64,000 nucleotides of DNA from Aquarana catesbeiana (GCF_042186555.1 NC_133328.1:58513431-58577430), one strand, 5' to 3'; shown: positions 43,708-56,210, counted from the first letter of the stretch. Notes: generated by a model from the sequence alone, not told the origin. Numbers and translations are program-made.

Positions 43708-44200
43708 AGTGGAGTTCCACCCACTTTTACAACTCTTCAGCATCCCTCACTAAACTGTGCACTGTAAACAAATTGGATATTTTTAAATTTTTTTTCTCAG
43801 CACCTACTGCATATCTGCTGTATTCATTTTTCACTTCCTCCTCCCTGGCCGCGGCCCATCGCATCATTTCCTGTTTGCAATGCCTTCTGGGAAGGGGCGG
43901 CAACGTCCTCTGACACCGCCGTTGCTATGGAAACCTGACCTGAAACCTATTACACTGCTTGTGCTGCACTGAGCATGTGCGAGATCTGAAAGGATGAGAT
44001 CCAGGAAGAAATACAGTCTGGCTTCAGATGCCCACACTTAAGATGGCCATGGCCTGCTGCAAGTTTATAAAATAACAAACTACTGCTATAAACTAACAGG
44101 GCAGACCTTAGTTTACAGACTAACTTTACTAGAATACATTAAGCTTGTGTATTATAGGGGTATTTTTATTTAAAAAGTATAATTTTGGCCGGAACACACT
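43708..44200. mobile_element. TTAA-flanked MITE, 493 bp
   Basis: TTAA at 43704-43707 and 44201-44204; ends AGTGGAGTTCCACCC and AGTGTGTTCCGGCC (from the right). Confidence 0.8.
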
Positions 44201-44204
44201 TTAA

Positions 44205-44732
44205 AGGTATAGTACACTTTCAATTGTTTTCGTTTTATCTAAGCATTAGTGTAGGTATATTCCCTATGTGGTTTGTTTGGCTTACCTTGTAATGGTGGGC
44301 TCATATGTTGTCACAGTTTTTAGTGTCATGGCTGATCGATTCCCCTCTGTCCATGTATTCATTCACCTAACTTGTCCCTATTTACCAAAGGGACAGGCAG
44401 CTTCTTGTTCTGAGTCATGCAGCACCCAATCAATGGCTCACTATTTCCTCTGTGTTGTATCACAAAAGTTAGATTTCTTATGTGATAAAAACACATCTTC
44501 CCTTCAGTACTCTGCCTGCTTGTGTCTGTGTCAGATCTAATAACTGTATCACATACCTGGTCGGAGGCCGAAATGATGAGAGGGCTCCACTTTGCAGCTG
44601 AGTCCAGAGCACCCCTGAAGGTGGTGATAGAAAGAAGCCAGCCAGCTGTGTAGTTGCCTGATGATCTGAGTTGATAAAGCACCAGATGGAGACAGGACCA
44701 GACAGGAGTGTCAACAGGGCAGGTGACACTAA
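44205..44732. other. Intergenic DNA
   Basis: No gene seen. Confidence 0.5.
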
Positions 44733-45124
44733 GGCTGGGTTCACACTGCTGCGGTGCGGGAACGCAGCAAATTTACTGCGGGTTCCCGCATCGTACCAAC
44801 TCGCACGGCAGTTCACACTGCCATATGCGAACTGCTGGGGAGTGTCATACAATGTTAATGACACCCCCAGTTCAGCCCGCATATCGCAATGCGAACTGAC
44901 AATTCGGACATTTTCGGATCGCATAGGTGTGAACACCCATGCGATCCGATTTTGGTCCGAACAAAAAAAAGGGTCCTGTGCGAGTTTGGATCGAATGCGG
45001 TGCGATATCAGCCATACTATCTGTATGGCTGATATCGCACAGCACAGACATCGCATGTGATGTGAACAGCAGTGCGCTGCGAATCACATGCGATGTCTGC
45101 CACCGCAGCAGTGTGAACCCAGCC
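44733..45124. mobile_element. TTCACAC-ended fold-back MITE, 392 bp
   Basis: GGCTGGGTTCACACTGCTGC is present at the left and exactly inverted at the right. TAA flanks both sides (44730-44732, 45125-45127). Nearly the whole unit can fold. It includes an 18-bp perfect hairpin at 45000-45040. Confidence 0.92.
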
Positions 45125-45127
45125 TAA

Positions 45128-45840
45128 AGGTGTGCAGGCAAATCTTGACAGCTGAGCAGAACAGGAGGCAGAAGCCAGGACCAGGGTCATACTCAGGAGG
45201 TCAGTAAGGAACAAGGACAAGAGCATGGGTCATGCACAGGAAAAGTGAAGTCCATGAGGGCAAGTCGAGGTCAGAGCCAGAAGAGAAGCCAAGGTCAAGG
45301 TGGCAAGCCGGGTCAGTAATGGGTCATCTAAGAAAACACAGGAACACAGGTTACAGTGGGCTGACAATCATCCAGCAACTTGTGAGCAAGCTGTGCTTAT
45401 AAAGTCCACTGAGCTCCAGAACCTGTCATGCACGAGTGCGTGCGCCCAGGCATCCACACACAATGTCTGCGGGTATCTTTGCGCAAATTAGCACAGTCAT
45501 GCTGGGTATTGGCAAATATGCCAGTTCTACTTTGATTAGTTCCCTGACAAACTGCATCAGTACTGAGCCTCAGGGATTGTGAGATATGTAGTTTCTTCAC
45601 AGGAAGTGTCAGTTCTTAGACTTCAGACAGAGGTCATGCTTTAACCTGTGCAGTGCCAGGCCACATGCCTCATGTTTGATCACAAACACAAACTTCTGAC
45701 ACAGGAATGCGAAGATTTCCTCCACTCTAGGCTGTGCAAACAGGGCAACAAAATGACACCATGAAGCTACATGATCAATGAACATCTTATGTAGGTGAAA
45801 AACACATGTTGCAGGTAGGAAGTTGTATAATGCCTTTAAA
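45128..45840. other. Intergenic DNA
   Basis: Purine-rich near 45180-45300. No gene seen. Confidence 0.5.
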
Positions 45841-45950
45841 TTGGTGGTCAGTAGAAAAATGCCCCTCACATTGGTGGTCAATAGAAAAGTATACCTTAAA
45901 TTGGTAGTCAGTGAGGTGCTCTGTTACATTGGTGATCAGTGGAGAAGGAC
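45841..45950. repeat. Tandem repeat, about 30-bp unit, four copies
   Basis: TTGGTGGTCAGTAG-like starts at 45841, 45871, 45901 and 45929. Confidence 0.85.
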
Positions 45951-46129
45951 CTGTGGTTCTCAACCTCAGTCCTCAAGTACCCCCAACGGGCCATGTTTTG
46001 GGAACTTCCCTTAGATAAAATAGCTCTTATTAATACCATGTCATTGATATTGATTTAAAGCAGCTGTGAAAAGTAAAGGAAAACCTGAAAACATGGCCCG
46101 TTGCGGGTACATGAGGACTGAGGTTGAGA

Positions 46130-46678
46130 TAGGGTTGCCACCTTTTCATCAAGCCAAACCCGAACACTTTAGCGGCCTGGGACACCTTTGGATGCCCCAA
46201 GGAGAGCAGTGCTGTGGTGTGCATAGCGTGCTGCAACAAACAGTGGGTGTGGCCAAATTGGTCTTGCTGACATCATCACCCTGCACCCCAGTGATGCCGA
46301 ACCTGCCCCCAGACTAGAGTTGCCACCTCATCCCCTTAAACCCGAACACATATGAATTACACAGGTTCTGAGGCTAATTAAATTCAGATAAGGCACCATG
46401 TGAGTTTAATTACCACCTTAATCAGCCACAGAACCTGTGTAATTAATATGTGTTCGGGTTTAAAGGGATGAGGTGGCAACCATACCCCAGACAGCCGCCC
46501 ACCACTCCCAGACGGCAACAGATTTGCGCCCCATTCCCCAAGATATCTTGGTTACTTGGGGAATGGGGAGCCACTGCCCGGTCTGAATAATGTGTCCGGG
46601 TTTCAGTCTGCCTGAAACCCGGACACATGATTCAAAACCCAGGCTGTCCGGGTGAATCCTGGGCAGGTGGCAAGCCTA
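46130..46678. mobile_element. Middle hAT-like element, 549 bp
   Basis: TAGGGTTGCCACC at the left, TAGGCTTGCCACC from the right, with a perfect 8-bp duplication GGTTGAGA (46122-46129, 46679-46686) made from the outer element. Confidence 0.92.
46315..46484. mobile_element. Inner hAT-like MITE, 170 bp
   Basis: TAGAGTTGCCACCTCATCCC at the left, TATGGTTGCCACCTCATCCC from the right, with perfect duplication CCCCAGAC (46307-46314, 46485-46492). Almost all of it is inverted repeat. Confidence 0.95.
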
Positions 46679-46693
46679 GGTTGAGAACCACTG

Positions 46694-48155
46694 GTCTAAG
46701 AGAATAATCCTCCATTGCAGATGCTCTTTGATCAAGAACCCCTAGATACCTCTGGAGGAACCTTGCTTGAGAATGACTGGTCCATACACTCGGCCTTCTC
46801 CTTCAAATAGGAACAAACCCACACACTTGGCCTAGTCATATCTTCATATTTATGGAAGGGTCACTTGAGACACATGCTTGATGGAAGTCACGTATAATGT
46901 CCAAGCAAGCTTTTATCGTATGGCCTCCCTAAAAGAGCCTAGTCTATTCCTGCCTGCAGCAGGAAGTTTACTCCCTACACCCGCAGTGCAGGGCCCATTT
47001 AAATGAATAGTGCTGCTCTGAACACGCCCGGCAGACATGCACACAGCTGTGGCACGCTAGTGTGGGGTTCAAAGGGTTAAAACAGTCAGTGAAGAGGTGA
47101 TACAATGCCTCCTCACTGCCTGTCAAATGATGGGAGCGATCCAAAATCAGAATCGCCCTTCAGACATCAAAGTGTGTGAATGAGCCCTTAGCAGAGATAA
47201 CTGCATAGTACACCAAGGCTTCATAGCCTGCATTTTATGAATGGGCTGTAAAATACAGGCCACAATGTGGAGTAACTTATTGGAGTATAGCAGGGAATGG
47301 ATACTGATAGCCACTCCTCAGAACAAATCTATACATTGCAGTCTGACAAGCGAGTATAATTTGTGAGCATATTTTATTTGCATCTTGATCTGATGGAACC
47401 AATATTAGAAGCTGTGAAATTGAAAACGACCTAATTAAACAGCTTGCGTGATTGCCGTGTCACTTTGTCTTTATGGTAATTTAAAAAGCAGAAAAAGATT
47501 AAAAGTCTGAAGGAGACAACAAAGAGAGCTCTAGAGCTTCCTTGCCAATATTTGCTAAATCTTTTACTGAGATGCCATCTTGTGAATGTGCTTTAATGTT
47601 TGTCATGAGCAAGTTTTAAAAAACTGGAATGCCAGTACGCTTGTCTATCTCTTTCATTGATACCTTCAAAGGAAACTCTGGGCAACAAGTTAAATCAATC
47701 CATGGACTGTGTATGCCATCCAGGAAGCACTGCAGCTGTGCTAAAGTCAGAAGGCCATTTAAAGCGCACATAAACCCAAAACCAAAAATGTAATATACTA
47801 CAGCTTAACAGTTCTTGGTGTGGTAGCTGCATTACTTTTCTTTTTTCAAGCTTCTTTCTGCTTTGTTTTCACCTGCTAGTCCTTTGAACAACACTTCCTG
47901 TCCCTGAGTGGCTATGTAACCCCTCCACTGTATCTATGGAGAGCCATGGTTGTTACTCTCAGCTGCTTTCCTGATATGGACTACAGACATGTCCATCGAT
48001 CATAATCTCCATTACATGGAGGGCAGGGAAATGGTTAATTTATAGAAGATCCAAGGAGGATAACCTGCAGTGCAGCTCACAAGAAGTGCCAACGACATGG
48101 CATTTCTGTTAAGCGTAACAGATATTTTCTGTTCTTGTTGAAAAATTTTCGGAGC
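46694..48155. other. Mostly unique intergenic DNA
   Basis: 46710-46780 holds AAGAACCCCTAGATACC and GGAGGAACCTTGCTTGAGAA, a worn hAT-like end. 47763-47850 (TTAA then AGCGCACATAAACCCAAAAC) has a relative near 54212-54290. Between them, about 47340-47640 is AT-rich and unlike the repeats. Confidence 0.5.
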
Positions 48156-48159
48156 TTAA

Positions 48160-48748
48160 AGTGTTTCTTAACCCAAAAAAAAAAAAAAAAGGTTTGTGCT
48201 TCTTTAAAGCATTTTATACAGCACAGTGCCCTTCCCTCTGTAAACTGACCACGGTGTATTATGGCTGCTGAGCCCTGACACCGTGGTCAGTTTATGTGCC
48301 TCCGTCATCCGCAGCCCTGCTGTCTCTCATCTGTTCCCCCCCCCTGCCTGTCGGTTCCTGTGTCAGGGCTCGCCCCCGCCCCCCCAAATAATAACATGTC
48401 TTACTTTAAATAATCTTTTCTTTCTTCTAAGGATGTGTACCCCTGTGTGTATGTGTTGTATAAAAAAACCCAAAACGGTATATTCCTTATTTGTGAGCAC
48501 TGATCAGCGGTCACATGATACGCCGACTCTCTCTTCCTCCCCTCCAGACTGATGTCAGCGGGGGAATCTTGGCCCCTCCCGCTGCATCTGTCAGATGGGT
48601 AGAGGGGAGAGGCGGCAGGTCACATGACTGCTGATAGCGCTCACAAATAAGGTATATACAGCTTTTTTTTTTATTTTTTATATACAACACACACACAGGG
48701 GAGACCAAGCAGATTATATAAAGTAAGACAGGTGGGTTAACAAACCCT
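48160..48748. mobile_element. TTAA-flanked MITE, 589 bp
   Basis: TTAA at 48156-48159 and 48749-48752; ends AGTGTTTCTTAACCC and AGGGTTTGTTAACCC (from the right) agree at 13 of 15. Confidence 0.85.
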
Positions 48749-49195
48749 TTAAAAAAGGAAACTACGACATCCATCACATCTATAGACTTACTTACAGATT
48801 AAGCAACTTCTTTATCTTTTAATCCTTCTCTTTATTCCAATTTAACTTTGTGCCATGGCCACTGCTCCATACACACTGTGTGCATCAGTAGAAACACACA
48901 GCCCTGTAGCCTAGGATAGCAAGCTCCTGACCCTCCTCGCCCTTCTTTCTCCCTTCCCCAAGATAACAGACTGACTAGAGACTGCATTACCCACTGTTAA
49001 CCGTTCCCCTTGAAGCAAGGAAGTTCAGGGAAGTGGCATTGAGGGAGCAGGAGACAGCAGCAATGAAAGTTGTAAACTCCATGTGCTGGGGTAAGTATTT
49101 TAACAAAACGTTTACTGGGGATTGTTTTTTTTAATTGTGTTCAATGTGTTAAGCTAAAAACCCAGAGGGTTTAATACTACTTTAAAGTGAAGTAA

Positions 49196-49628
49196 CTGGC
49201 CTCAGAGATTAAACAAATCCTCCTACATTAGTTGTACCTGTTTATCTGCAGCCCTTTCTTCTCTACAGCCCATAAAAGTGTTGAATTTTAAAGCTTGTCT
49301 GAGATTGCAATAAAAAGGGGGTGGATAGCTGAAATTACACTCTGCATTGCTCAGTGAGGAAAGCTCTGGCAGCTGATTGGAGAGAAGGGACAACCCCCCC
49401 CCCCCCCCTTCACACAGGAACAGAGCTGAGGCTGTCAATCTGCTGGAGATTCGTTCCTTGTCACCATTTTTCTCTTGGTGTCAGGAAAACTTGTCAGAAG
49501 TGACTCCTACTGATAGCAGAGGAATGAAGCAGCAGACAGAAATGACACTTAGTGCTCTGGATAGAGACAAGTACACACTATAGGAGGATATGCTTTGTTC
49601 ATATTTTAATTCTGAGGTTTACAGCCAC
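49196..49628. mobile_element. TTAA-flanked MITE, 433 bp
   Basis: TTAA at 49192-49195 and 49629-49632; ends AGTGAAGTAACTGGCC and AGTGGCTGTAAACCTC (from the right). A C-run lies at 49394-49409. Confidence 0.75.
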
Positions 49629-49632
49629 TTTA

Positions 49633-51333
49633 AGCAACACAGTTAGGTCATCTCCCTGCCTCCAGCCTTTGATAGGACAGAAGTAACATACTGAGCGCTT
49701 CTCTCTGCTTTCTCCTCCTGTCTGCATTCTTCTTATCGGCACATGTAATATTGGGACACTTGATTGGCCCCAACTACTGCCCCTCCTCCTAGAATGCTGC
49801 TGTACAGAGGCTGATATCATATGTCAAATTAAGGTGCTTATATTAGTTTAATTTGCAATACATTTAATTTTAAAAGCAGAGCATAATGATAGCATTATGA
49901 CTTTCATTGAACGCAGAGGACTGGCGACATCTAGCGGCAGAGGAGACGTACTGCGAGGTACAGCCTTGGATTGAAGGTAAGTACTGATGCAAAATTGGCT
50001 TATTTATTTTGTAATATTAATGAGATATTTAATGTTAATATTAAATATATACTGTAACTGCATACATTGGTGATTTTATATATCTGTTCTGAGTAAATCT
50101 TCTTTGTCAACCGCAATCTCACTATTTCTCTAAGCAATTTAGGCCGTTCACGGAGCCATTGACAGGAATGGGTGCATCAAAGCATGTCAGGCACTGCTGA
50201 TCGGAGCATCCAGGAAAGTGGATGCTTCCCTAAACACTTGCATTAGGTCACTTGGTCATTATACGGTTTCGTTTAGTCCTGGGTGTTTGGGGAATGCTCA
50301 GATGCTATTAGAAACACTTGATGAGCGACCCGTTTTGACACCCGTGTACACTTAGCCTTCCATATACTATTTCATGAAAAATACATGGGTTATGTTCATG
50401 GCTTTTTAACACCAACAATTGTGCCGCGCCTTTCCAAGTATAAAACTCCAAAATGAAGTCAACCAAAGCAAATCTGCGGAAAACTGTGCTTGTATGTCCA
50501 TCAACGTCAAAAGAGATAATCCTAATTTGTATCAACTACTCTCGAAAAGCTCATTGTGTTTCTAAAGCTACAGTGATCTTCGTCCTGCTTAATCAGCAGT
50601 CCATCAAAGTGCATATTGATGAGTCCTACCACAGAAGTCTGCTCTGCTGGGACTTGGCTTAGCTGTTGTCCCTGGCGTAGAACAGGTTATTATTCAGGCT
50701 AATAGTCCTTCATGGAGGATAAAGGAGAATTAAGTGACTTTCCTTTTTTTTAAAGCCCAAATCTTGGCTGAAATTCAGTTTTTGTTTTGTTTTTTTCGGA
50801 ATGGTCCCCCATTCGTTTTTTAAAATATATATTCCAGCTCTGGATGAAATACTCTCTGGCTCTAGCTCCCCGCAGTAATTCCTTTTGCCACTAGATGTCC
50901 TTAGTCTTCTGGTTTGAATGACACCCAACATCATTGTACATGGAGGAATGGGGACTTTCCAAAGAGTGCAGAGCACCATGGATCTGCTACCTGGGGAGGA
51001 GAGGTTCTGGCTGCATTTCCACAGTGTCCTCCACTCACAGAGTGAGGATACAGAGTGCAGCAGTAACATCATCCCACCAGTGCTGTCCTCTACATCATTT
51101 AGAAGCATCTGGAGAAGATCCAAAGAGGATCCTGTATGTCACATGACCGGCCTGAAAATGTCTGCAAAATGTAAGTATTAAAAAAAGCATAAAATACAAA
51201 CTGAGGGGGCCTCTTGGGGGGCAGTTGACTGATGTGTTTGTGTTTGTGTGTGTTGGGGGGGGGGGGGGTAAGGTTGGGCTTGAAGCCCTTTCTGTTGGCT
51301 GCTATAAAGGAACTTTTATGGAATGATATAATC
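49633..51333. other. Intergenic DNA with an unnamed repeat
   Basis: About 50820-51180 is related to 43430-43510. A G-run lies at 51256-51268. No gene seen. Confidence 0.5.
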
Positions 51334-51341
51334 ACTTAGAG

Positions 51342-51909
51342 CAGTGTTTCTCAACTTTTATTCAGTCAAGGCACCCTTTAAAAATTATGGCCAATCTCGA
51401 GGCACCCTTTACAAATTATGGACAGTCTTGAGGCACCCTTTAAAATTTGTGGCCAATCTTGAGGCACCCCATTCTAAAATGTAAAAGCTATTCTATTAGT
51501 TTCAAATAATGCAGAAACATCCACAAGTCCAAGTAGGACACCCAACGTTAGAGGTCATTTATTCTTCCAAAGCAAATACACTTTTGCAAACTGGTACTGA
51601 CTAGTATGCCAATGTTTCTCTTCTCCCTCAGTTTTTATTCATCACTCAGCTAATGTGACCCCAACCCTGATGGAGAGGGGCAGGGGAGGGTCAAACAACT
51701 CTGATGTAGAGGAGGATGTCAGTCACCTGCCTCCTTGTCAACTGGTGATACCATTGGTCGTTAGGACGCCGGCAGCTAGAAGGTTGTAATGGTGCACAAT
51801 GAAAACCTGTGACTTAGTGTAACTAAAAAGGCAACCTTCATCCACACGCCGGCTTGTATACAATTTAAGGCACCCCAGGGTGCCTGGGTACCCTGGTTGA
51901 AAAAGGCTG
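51342..51909. mobile_element. hAT-like element, 568 bp
   Basis: CAGTGTTTCTCAACTTTTAT at the left and CAGCCTTTTTCAACCAGGG from the right, with a perfect 8-bp duplication ACTTAGAG (51334-51341, 51910-51917). The GAGGCACCCTTTA motif repeats about three times near the left end. Confidence 0.93.
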
Positions 51910-51917
51910 ACTTAGAG

Positions 51918-52407
51918 ATACTACTCCCATCCTAGAGGGAACCATTCTCTGACTTTCTCAAATTGCCCCAGACCTAGCATGGCCAAGAAATGTGGAAAAC
52001 TTCATCTGGATGAAAGCCATGACTTTCCAGGCTGTGGCTTTCCTGACATGATCTCTTAAAGGTAACCAGACATTATTTATGGACTGGGTAGCAATCATCA
52101 GATCTAAAGCTGATACAACCAAAACTGCCTGTATTCAGTCAGGCAGGCCCTTGCACTACATAGTGTCCTGTCCAGCCCCATCTAGCCTCTCGGCTGAATG
52201 GAAATCCTGTGTCCTCCACCCACAGCGAGATGACAGAGCCCCATGCACTTGGACTAAACGCCCAGTGTGCATTGGGCCTTTCAAGGAGGCAATAATTGGA
52301 CATGGCTGAGCCCAGAATTCAGAGAGGTCATCATCCCAATCATCAGAGGGATGCACAGAGGAGGTTTTTCTGTCTAAAAGGTATCTTGTGTAGGATTTAA
52401 AGCAACA
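51918..52407. other. Intergenic DNA
   Basis: No gene seen. Confidence 0.5.
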
Positions 52408-52411
52408 TTAA

Positions 52412-52882
52412 AGTCTTGTTTTTTTTATTTTTTTTAAATAACAAACATGTTATACCTACATGCTCTGTGTAGTGGTTTTGCACAGAGCAGCCCAGATCAT
52501 CCTCCTCTTGGGTCCCATGCCAGCGTTCCTGGCTCCTCCCTCCTTCCAGGTGCCCTCACAGCAAGCAGCTTTCTGTGGGAGGACCCAAGCAGGCGTGTGT
52601 CCATTCACACATGGAGCCACAGGTCGGCCCCACCCCCTCCTTCTCCTGATTGGCTCACTAGCTGTGATTGACAGCAGCAGGAGCCAATGGCTCTTGCTGC
52701 TGCTAAAAGGCAATCAGGAGCGTAAGTCCCCAGAGAGGCAAGGCTATCATGGACATTGCTGCATCGAGAGGGGGCTCAGGTAAGTATTAAGGGGGCAGAG
52801 GGGGACAGTTGCACACAGAAGGTTTTTTAACTTCATGCATAGAATGCATGAAGGTGAAAAACCTTGTGCCTTTACAACCACT
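52412..52882. mobile_element. TTAA-flanked MITE, 471 bp
   Basis: TTAA at 52408-52411 and 52883-52886. The right end read inward is AGTGGTTGTAAAGG; the left is worn. The inside shares the TGACAGCAGCAGGAGCCAAT module with 38886-39318, inverted. Confidence 0.7.
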
Positions 52883-52886
52883 TTAA

Positions 52887-53239
52887 GGGCCTGTTCACAC
52901 CACATGCAGTGCAGTGTTTTTTTTATGCATCAAAAACGCATGGAAAGTTGGTTATATGGGTTCCAATGGCATAGTTCACACCAGTGCAGTGTGTTTCCTA
53001 TGCTTTTCAGTTCCAGAAAAAAAAGTACAACATGCTGCTTTTTTTCCTGCACAGGAATGCAGTGCAAAAGCATCAAAAATGCATAAAAAACACACCGGAC
53101 CCCAGTACAGTGAAAAAAAAAACAATAAAAAAAGCATCTGGAATACATCCGTAAACATTTTTAAAACACGTTAAAAACACACGTGCAGAAATGCATCTGA
53201 AACAGATCTGGAGGACGTTTTTGTGGTGTGAACGAGCAC
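52887..53239. mobile_element. TTCACACC-ended MITE, 353 bp
   Basis: GGGCCTGTTCACACCACA and GTGCTCGTTCACACCACA (from the right), flanked by TAA (52884-52886, 53240-53242). Its left target is the TTAA of the neighbouring MITE. Confidence 0.88.
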
Positions 53240-53242
53240 TAA

Positions 53243-54804
53243 AATTTTTTAAATTGTCTGTTTTGCTTTAACACAATAATCTGCTTTTCAATCACATCAG
53301 AGTTTTTACACTTCTGACAGCTTACCTATTGATTTATAAATTTGGAATCTTCATAAGGGAGGATTTACATGTTAAGTTGTCTTCCAAAATTAATTAAAGA
53401 GCATTAGCACAGAGCTCGTGGTTGTTGGCAGATGAGGTAAAGGAGACTGTAAAATCGATCGATGTGTATGAAATGTGCCCAGTGCATCTGAAATAATTAT
53501 ATTCCTGAGTTTGAGCTGTCCTACAAACTCGGACAGTAATTACACTGTTGAATAGTGACTATAAATCTTTAATCAGCTTAATGGAAACATTATTATCAGT
53601 TTCACAGTGGCGTAAAGAGAAGGTACAGCCAGGAAAGCAGCCTTCTATCTGAACAATTGTGTGGTTACATAATATACAGGTGACAAGGACACAAGCATAG
53701 GTGTGAGCAGCCCATTGCATTAGGGTGTGCATCCCCAAGCTCAAAAACACATGCTTGTGTCTACATATATATAGCCCTGGCACATTGATCTCCCCACTGC
53801 AGCGATAATGCTGCTAATGCGCACTATGGACACAAGCATCCAAAAATGTCTTCTTGTATGCTGTCAGAAGTAATATCTTTATCAAATAGTAGTGAGCAAA
53901 GGGACCGTTTGCCACCCCCACCCCCCATGATGTCCTTCATGTCCTACATCTGCTTTCTTGACATGGGATGGAGACATCATGATAGTCTGTCTTCAGGGCT
54001 TACACCATATCTCCCAAATTTCTGAAATGGAAAAACAAACACCTTTGTGCACCAAAATTTGTATCCAAAGCTCCTTTGTCACATTACTGGCCATACTTCT
54101 CTGATAAGTAAAAGAAACATGTTCATGAACTTACATACACCTACCTTGGTCATCATCAACAAAAATTCCTTTGTACTAAACACAAATCACTGAAAAACTT
54201 TACCAATGTGTATCTAAGCCCAAACCCCAAAATTTTATATATTACAGATTACTAGTGCTTGGTGTGCTGGCTGCATTTGTTTTCTTTTTTTCAGATGTCT
54301 TTGCTTTCTTTTCACCTGGGAATCCTGCAAATATCACACTTCCTGTCCCTGGTTGGCTGTGTCACTCTCCCACTAATCTATGGGGGTCATGGTCATCGTC
54401 CTAGGCTGCCCAGCTGGTATGGAGTCCAAGTACGTCAGTATCCTTTCACCTCCAATACATAGAGGGTGCACCAATTGGTATTTTACATAGGATAGGAAGA
54501 AAGGTATAATCTAAAGAGCAGCCAGGTGCATCTGCATATTCTATTAGGAAAGAGCATCAGCATTCAGTTGGGCATATTGTTTGCTATCAGTTCAGCTGGT
54601 CTGTTTATCCCATGGGAGGATAGCATAGTGACTTTTGGCAGCCAGAAAATTAGCAAGTCTTTAATTTACACTCTAGTTACCATTCCGGACATCCCATACC
54701 TTCCTATCCCTATCCAAGTTCATCCCCTAATAAATCAAAAACCGAACAAAGCTCTCTGGACTGGTTCTAGACTACTCATTGAATGCCAGAAAATTCCTAT
54801 TGCC
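53243..54804. other. Intergenic DNA with two partial repeats
   Basis: CATAGGTGTGAGCAGCCCAT at 53696 is one end of the hAT family seen at 28761. 54212-54290 resembles 47763-47850. 53260-53560 is AT-rich and unlike the repeats. No gene seen. Confidence 0.5.
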
Positions 54805-54807
54805 TTA

Positions 54808-55051
54808 CTGCCGGTTCACACAGGGGCAACACGACTTGCAGGCCGACTCACAGAGGCAACCTGCACACGACTTCAGCGGCGACTTGCAAAACGACTTCTG
54901 TATAGAAGTCAATGCAAGTCGCCTGAAGTCGCCCCAAAAGTAGTACAGGAAAATGAGACGCTCCTATTAGAACGGTTCCGTAGTACAGAACGCGGCGCGA
55001 ATTGTCAGGCGGCTAAGTCGCCGGACAAGTCGCCCCTGTGTGAACCGGGGC
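54808..55051. mobile_element. TTCACAC-ended MITE, 244 bp
   Basis: CTGCCGGTTCACACAGGGGC and GCCCCGGTTCACACAGGGGC (from the right), flanked by TTA (54805-54807, 55052-55054). Confidence 0.9.
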
Positions 55052-55677
55052 TTACTGTGCATGTGAAGGGACCCAAAAATCCAGCTGCCCTTAGTGGATT
55101 AGCGCTATATTAAAATATTTGTTTTCACCTTTTATAAGAAGTTTATAAGAATGCCAGTGGCAGTAAGAAAAACAGAGGGATTTGGGTGAAAAGACTCAAA
55201 ACATTTATAAAAACACAGTAGAAAAAGTAAATATCTAGGGCAGCCGTTGTAATCCAGGGTTCTGTAGAACCCTGGGGTTCCTCCAGAGGTTGCTAGGGGT
55301 AGGTGTTCCTCCAGAGGTTGCTAGGGGTAGGGGTTCCTTGAGTTCACCTATCACTTGATGCTGCTTGTAGATTCCAAGGCCAGCACCACTGGGCAGAGCC
55401 AGCGGCATGACACCAGAGATCTTTTCAGCTGTCTATAAAGCCTGGTTCACACTAGTTTGACTTGTGGTGAGATTTGAGTTGCCCAGAATCACATGACAAG
55501 GGAAATCTCATTGTTTTCAATGGTGCCTGTTCTAATCAATGCAACTCAGGAGGGTGCGATTTTGGAAAAGGTTCCTGCACTACTTTGGTTCGATTTACAG
55601 CCATATAGAAGATATAAAGTCGCATAAAAGTTGCACCACATAATCGCAGTGTAAATTGCATCAAAGCCACATTGCTA

Positions 55678-56210
55678 TTTACTACGCAAATTCGCTCTAC
55701 ATAGGACTACCCCAATATTAGCTTGCGCGCTTGCAACTCATCCAAAACACAGCGGCAAGACTCTTAACAGGAAAAAAGCCATGGGAATCCATCTCCCCAG
55801 CCCTAAAGAGCCTACACTGGCTAACCGTGAAGAATCGGATCACATTCAAGACCCTCTGCCTCACCCACAAATGTATACAAGGAAATGCTCCGCTATATCT
55901 CCGGGAGAAAATAAAACACTACACACCGAATCGCAGTCTTCGATCAGCCAACCAAAACCTCCTTATCATTCCCAAATTCCGCCACAAAGCAAAGGGAGAA
56001 CGAAGATTCGCAGTCCAAGGACCCCGACTATGGAATGCTCTTCCAACCAACATCCGTATGGAAGAAAACCACCAGGCCTTCAGGAAAAAGCTAAAGACCT
56101 TCCTCTTCTAACAAGCTGACAACAGAGAATGTATCTCAGCGCCTTGAGGCGATTCAGTTCGCATTTGCTGCGCTTTACAAATCATTCATACATTCATTCA
56201 TTCATTCATT
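55678..56210 (+). mobile_element. L2/CR1-like LINE, 5'-truncated 3' end
   Basis: The C-terminus of reverse transcriptase is followed by CTTGAGGCGATTCAG, GCGCTTTACAAATCATTCA and an (ATTC)n tail. Ending in a short tandem repeat rather than poly(A) is typical of L2 and CR1 elements. Confidence 0.88.
55680..56111 (+). pseudogene. L2/CR1-like reverse transcriptase, C-terminal fragment
   Basis: One frame reads YYANSLYIGLPQY, TAG (55719-55721), LARLQLIQNTAARLLTGKK, SLHWLTVKNRITFKTLCL, GPRLWNALPTNIR and FRKKLKTFLF to TAA at 56109-56111. The IQN.AARLLTG, SLHWL..K.RI.FK and LWN.LP blocks are the standard tail after the polymerase domain of L2/CR1-type LINEs. The catalytic part is missing because of 5' truncation at insertion. 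Apart from one stop the frame is intact over about 140 codons. Confidence 0.88.

Larger units (their letters stand above)
45951..46693. mobile_element. Outer hAT-like MITE of a three-layer nest
   Basis: CTGTGGTTCTCAACCTCAGT at the left and CAGTGGTTCTCAACC from the right. The family resembles 20689-20873. Its own duplication is not recognised. Confidence 0.7.

Noticed and set aside
54526..55113. 195-codon plus-strand frame
   Set aside because: It crosses the edge of a TTA-flanked MITE, so any protein would join two unrelated pieces. No domain is seen.
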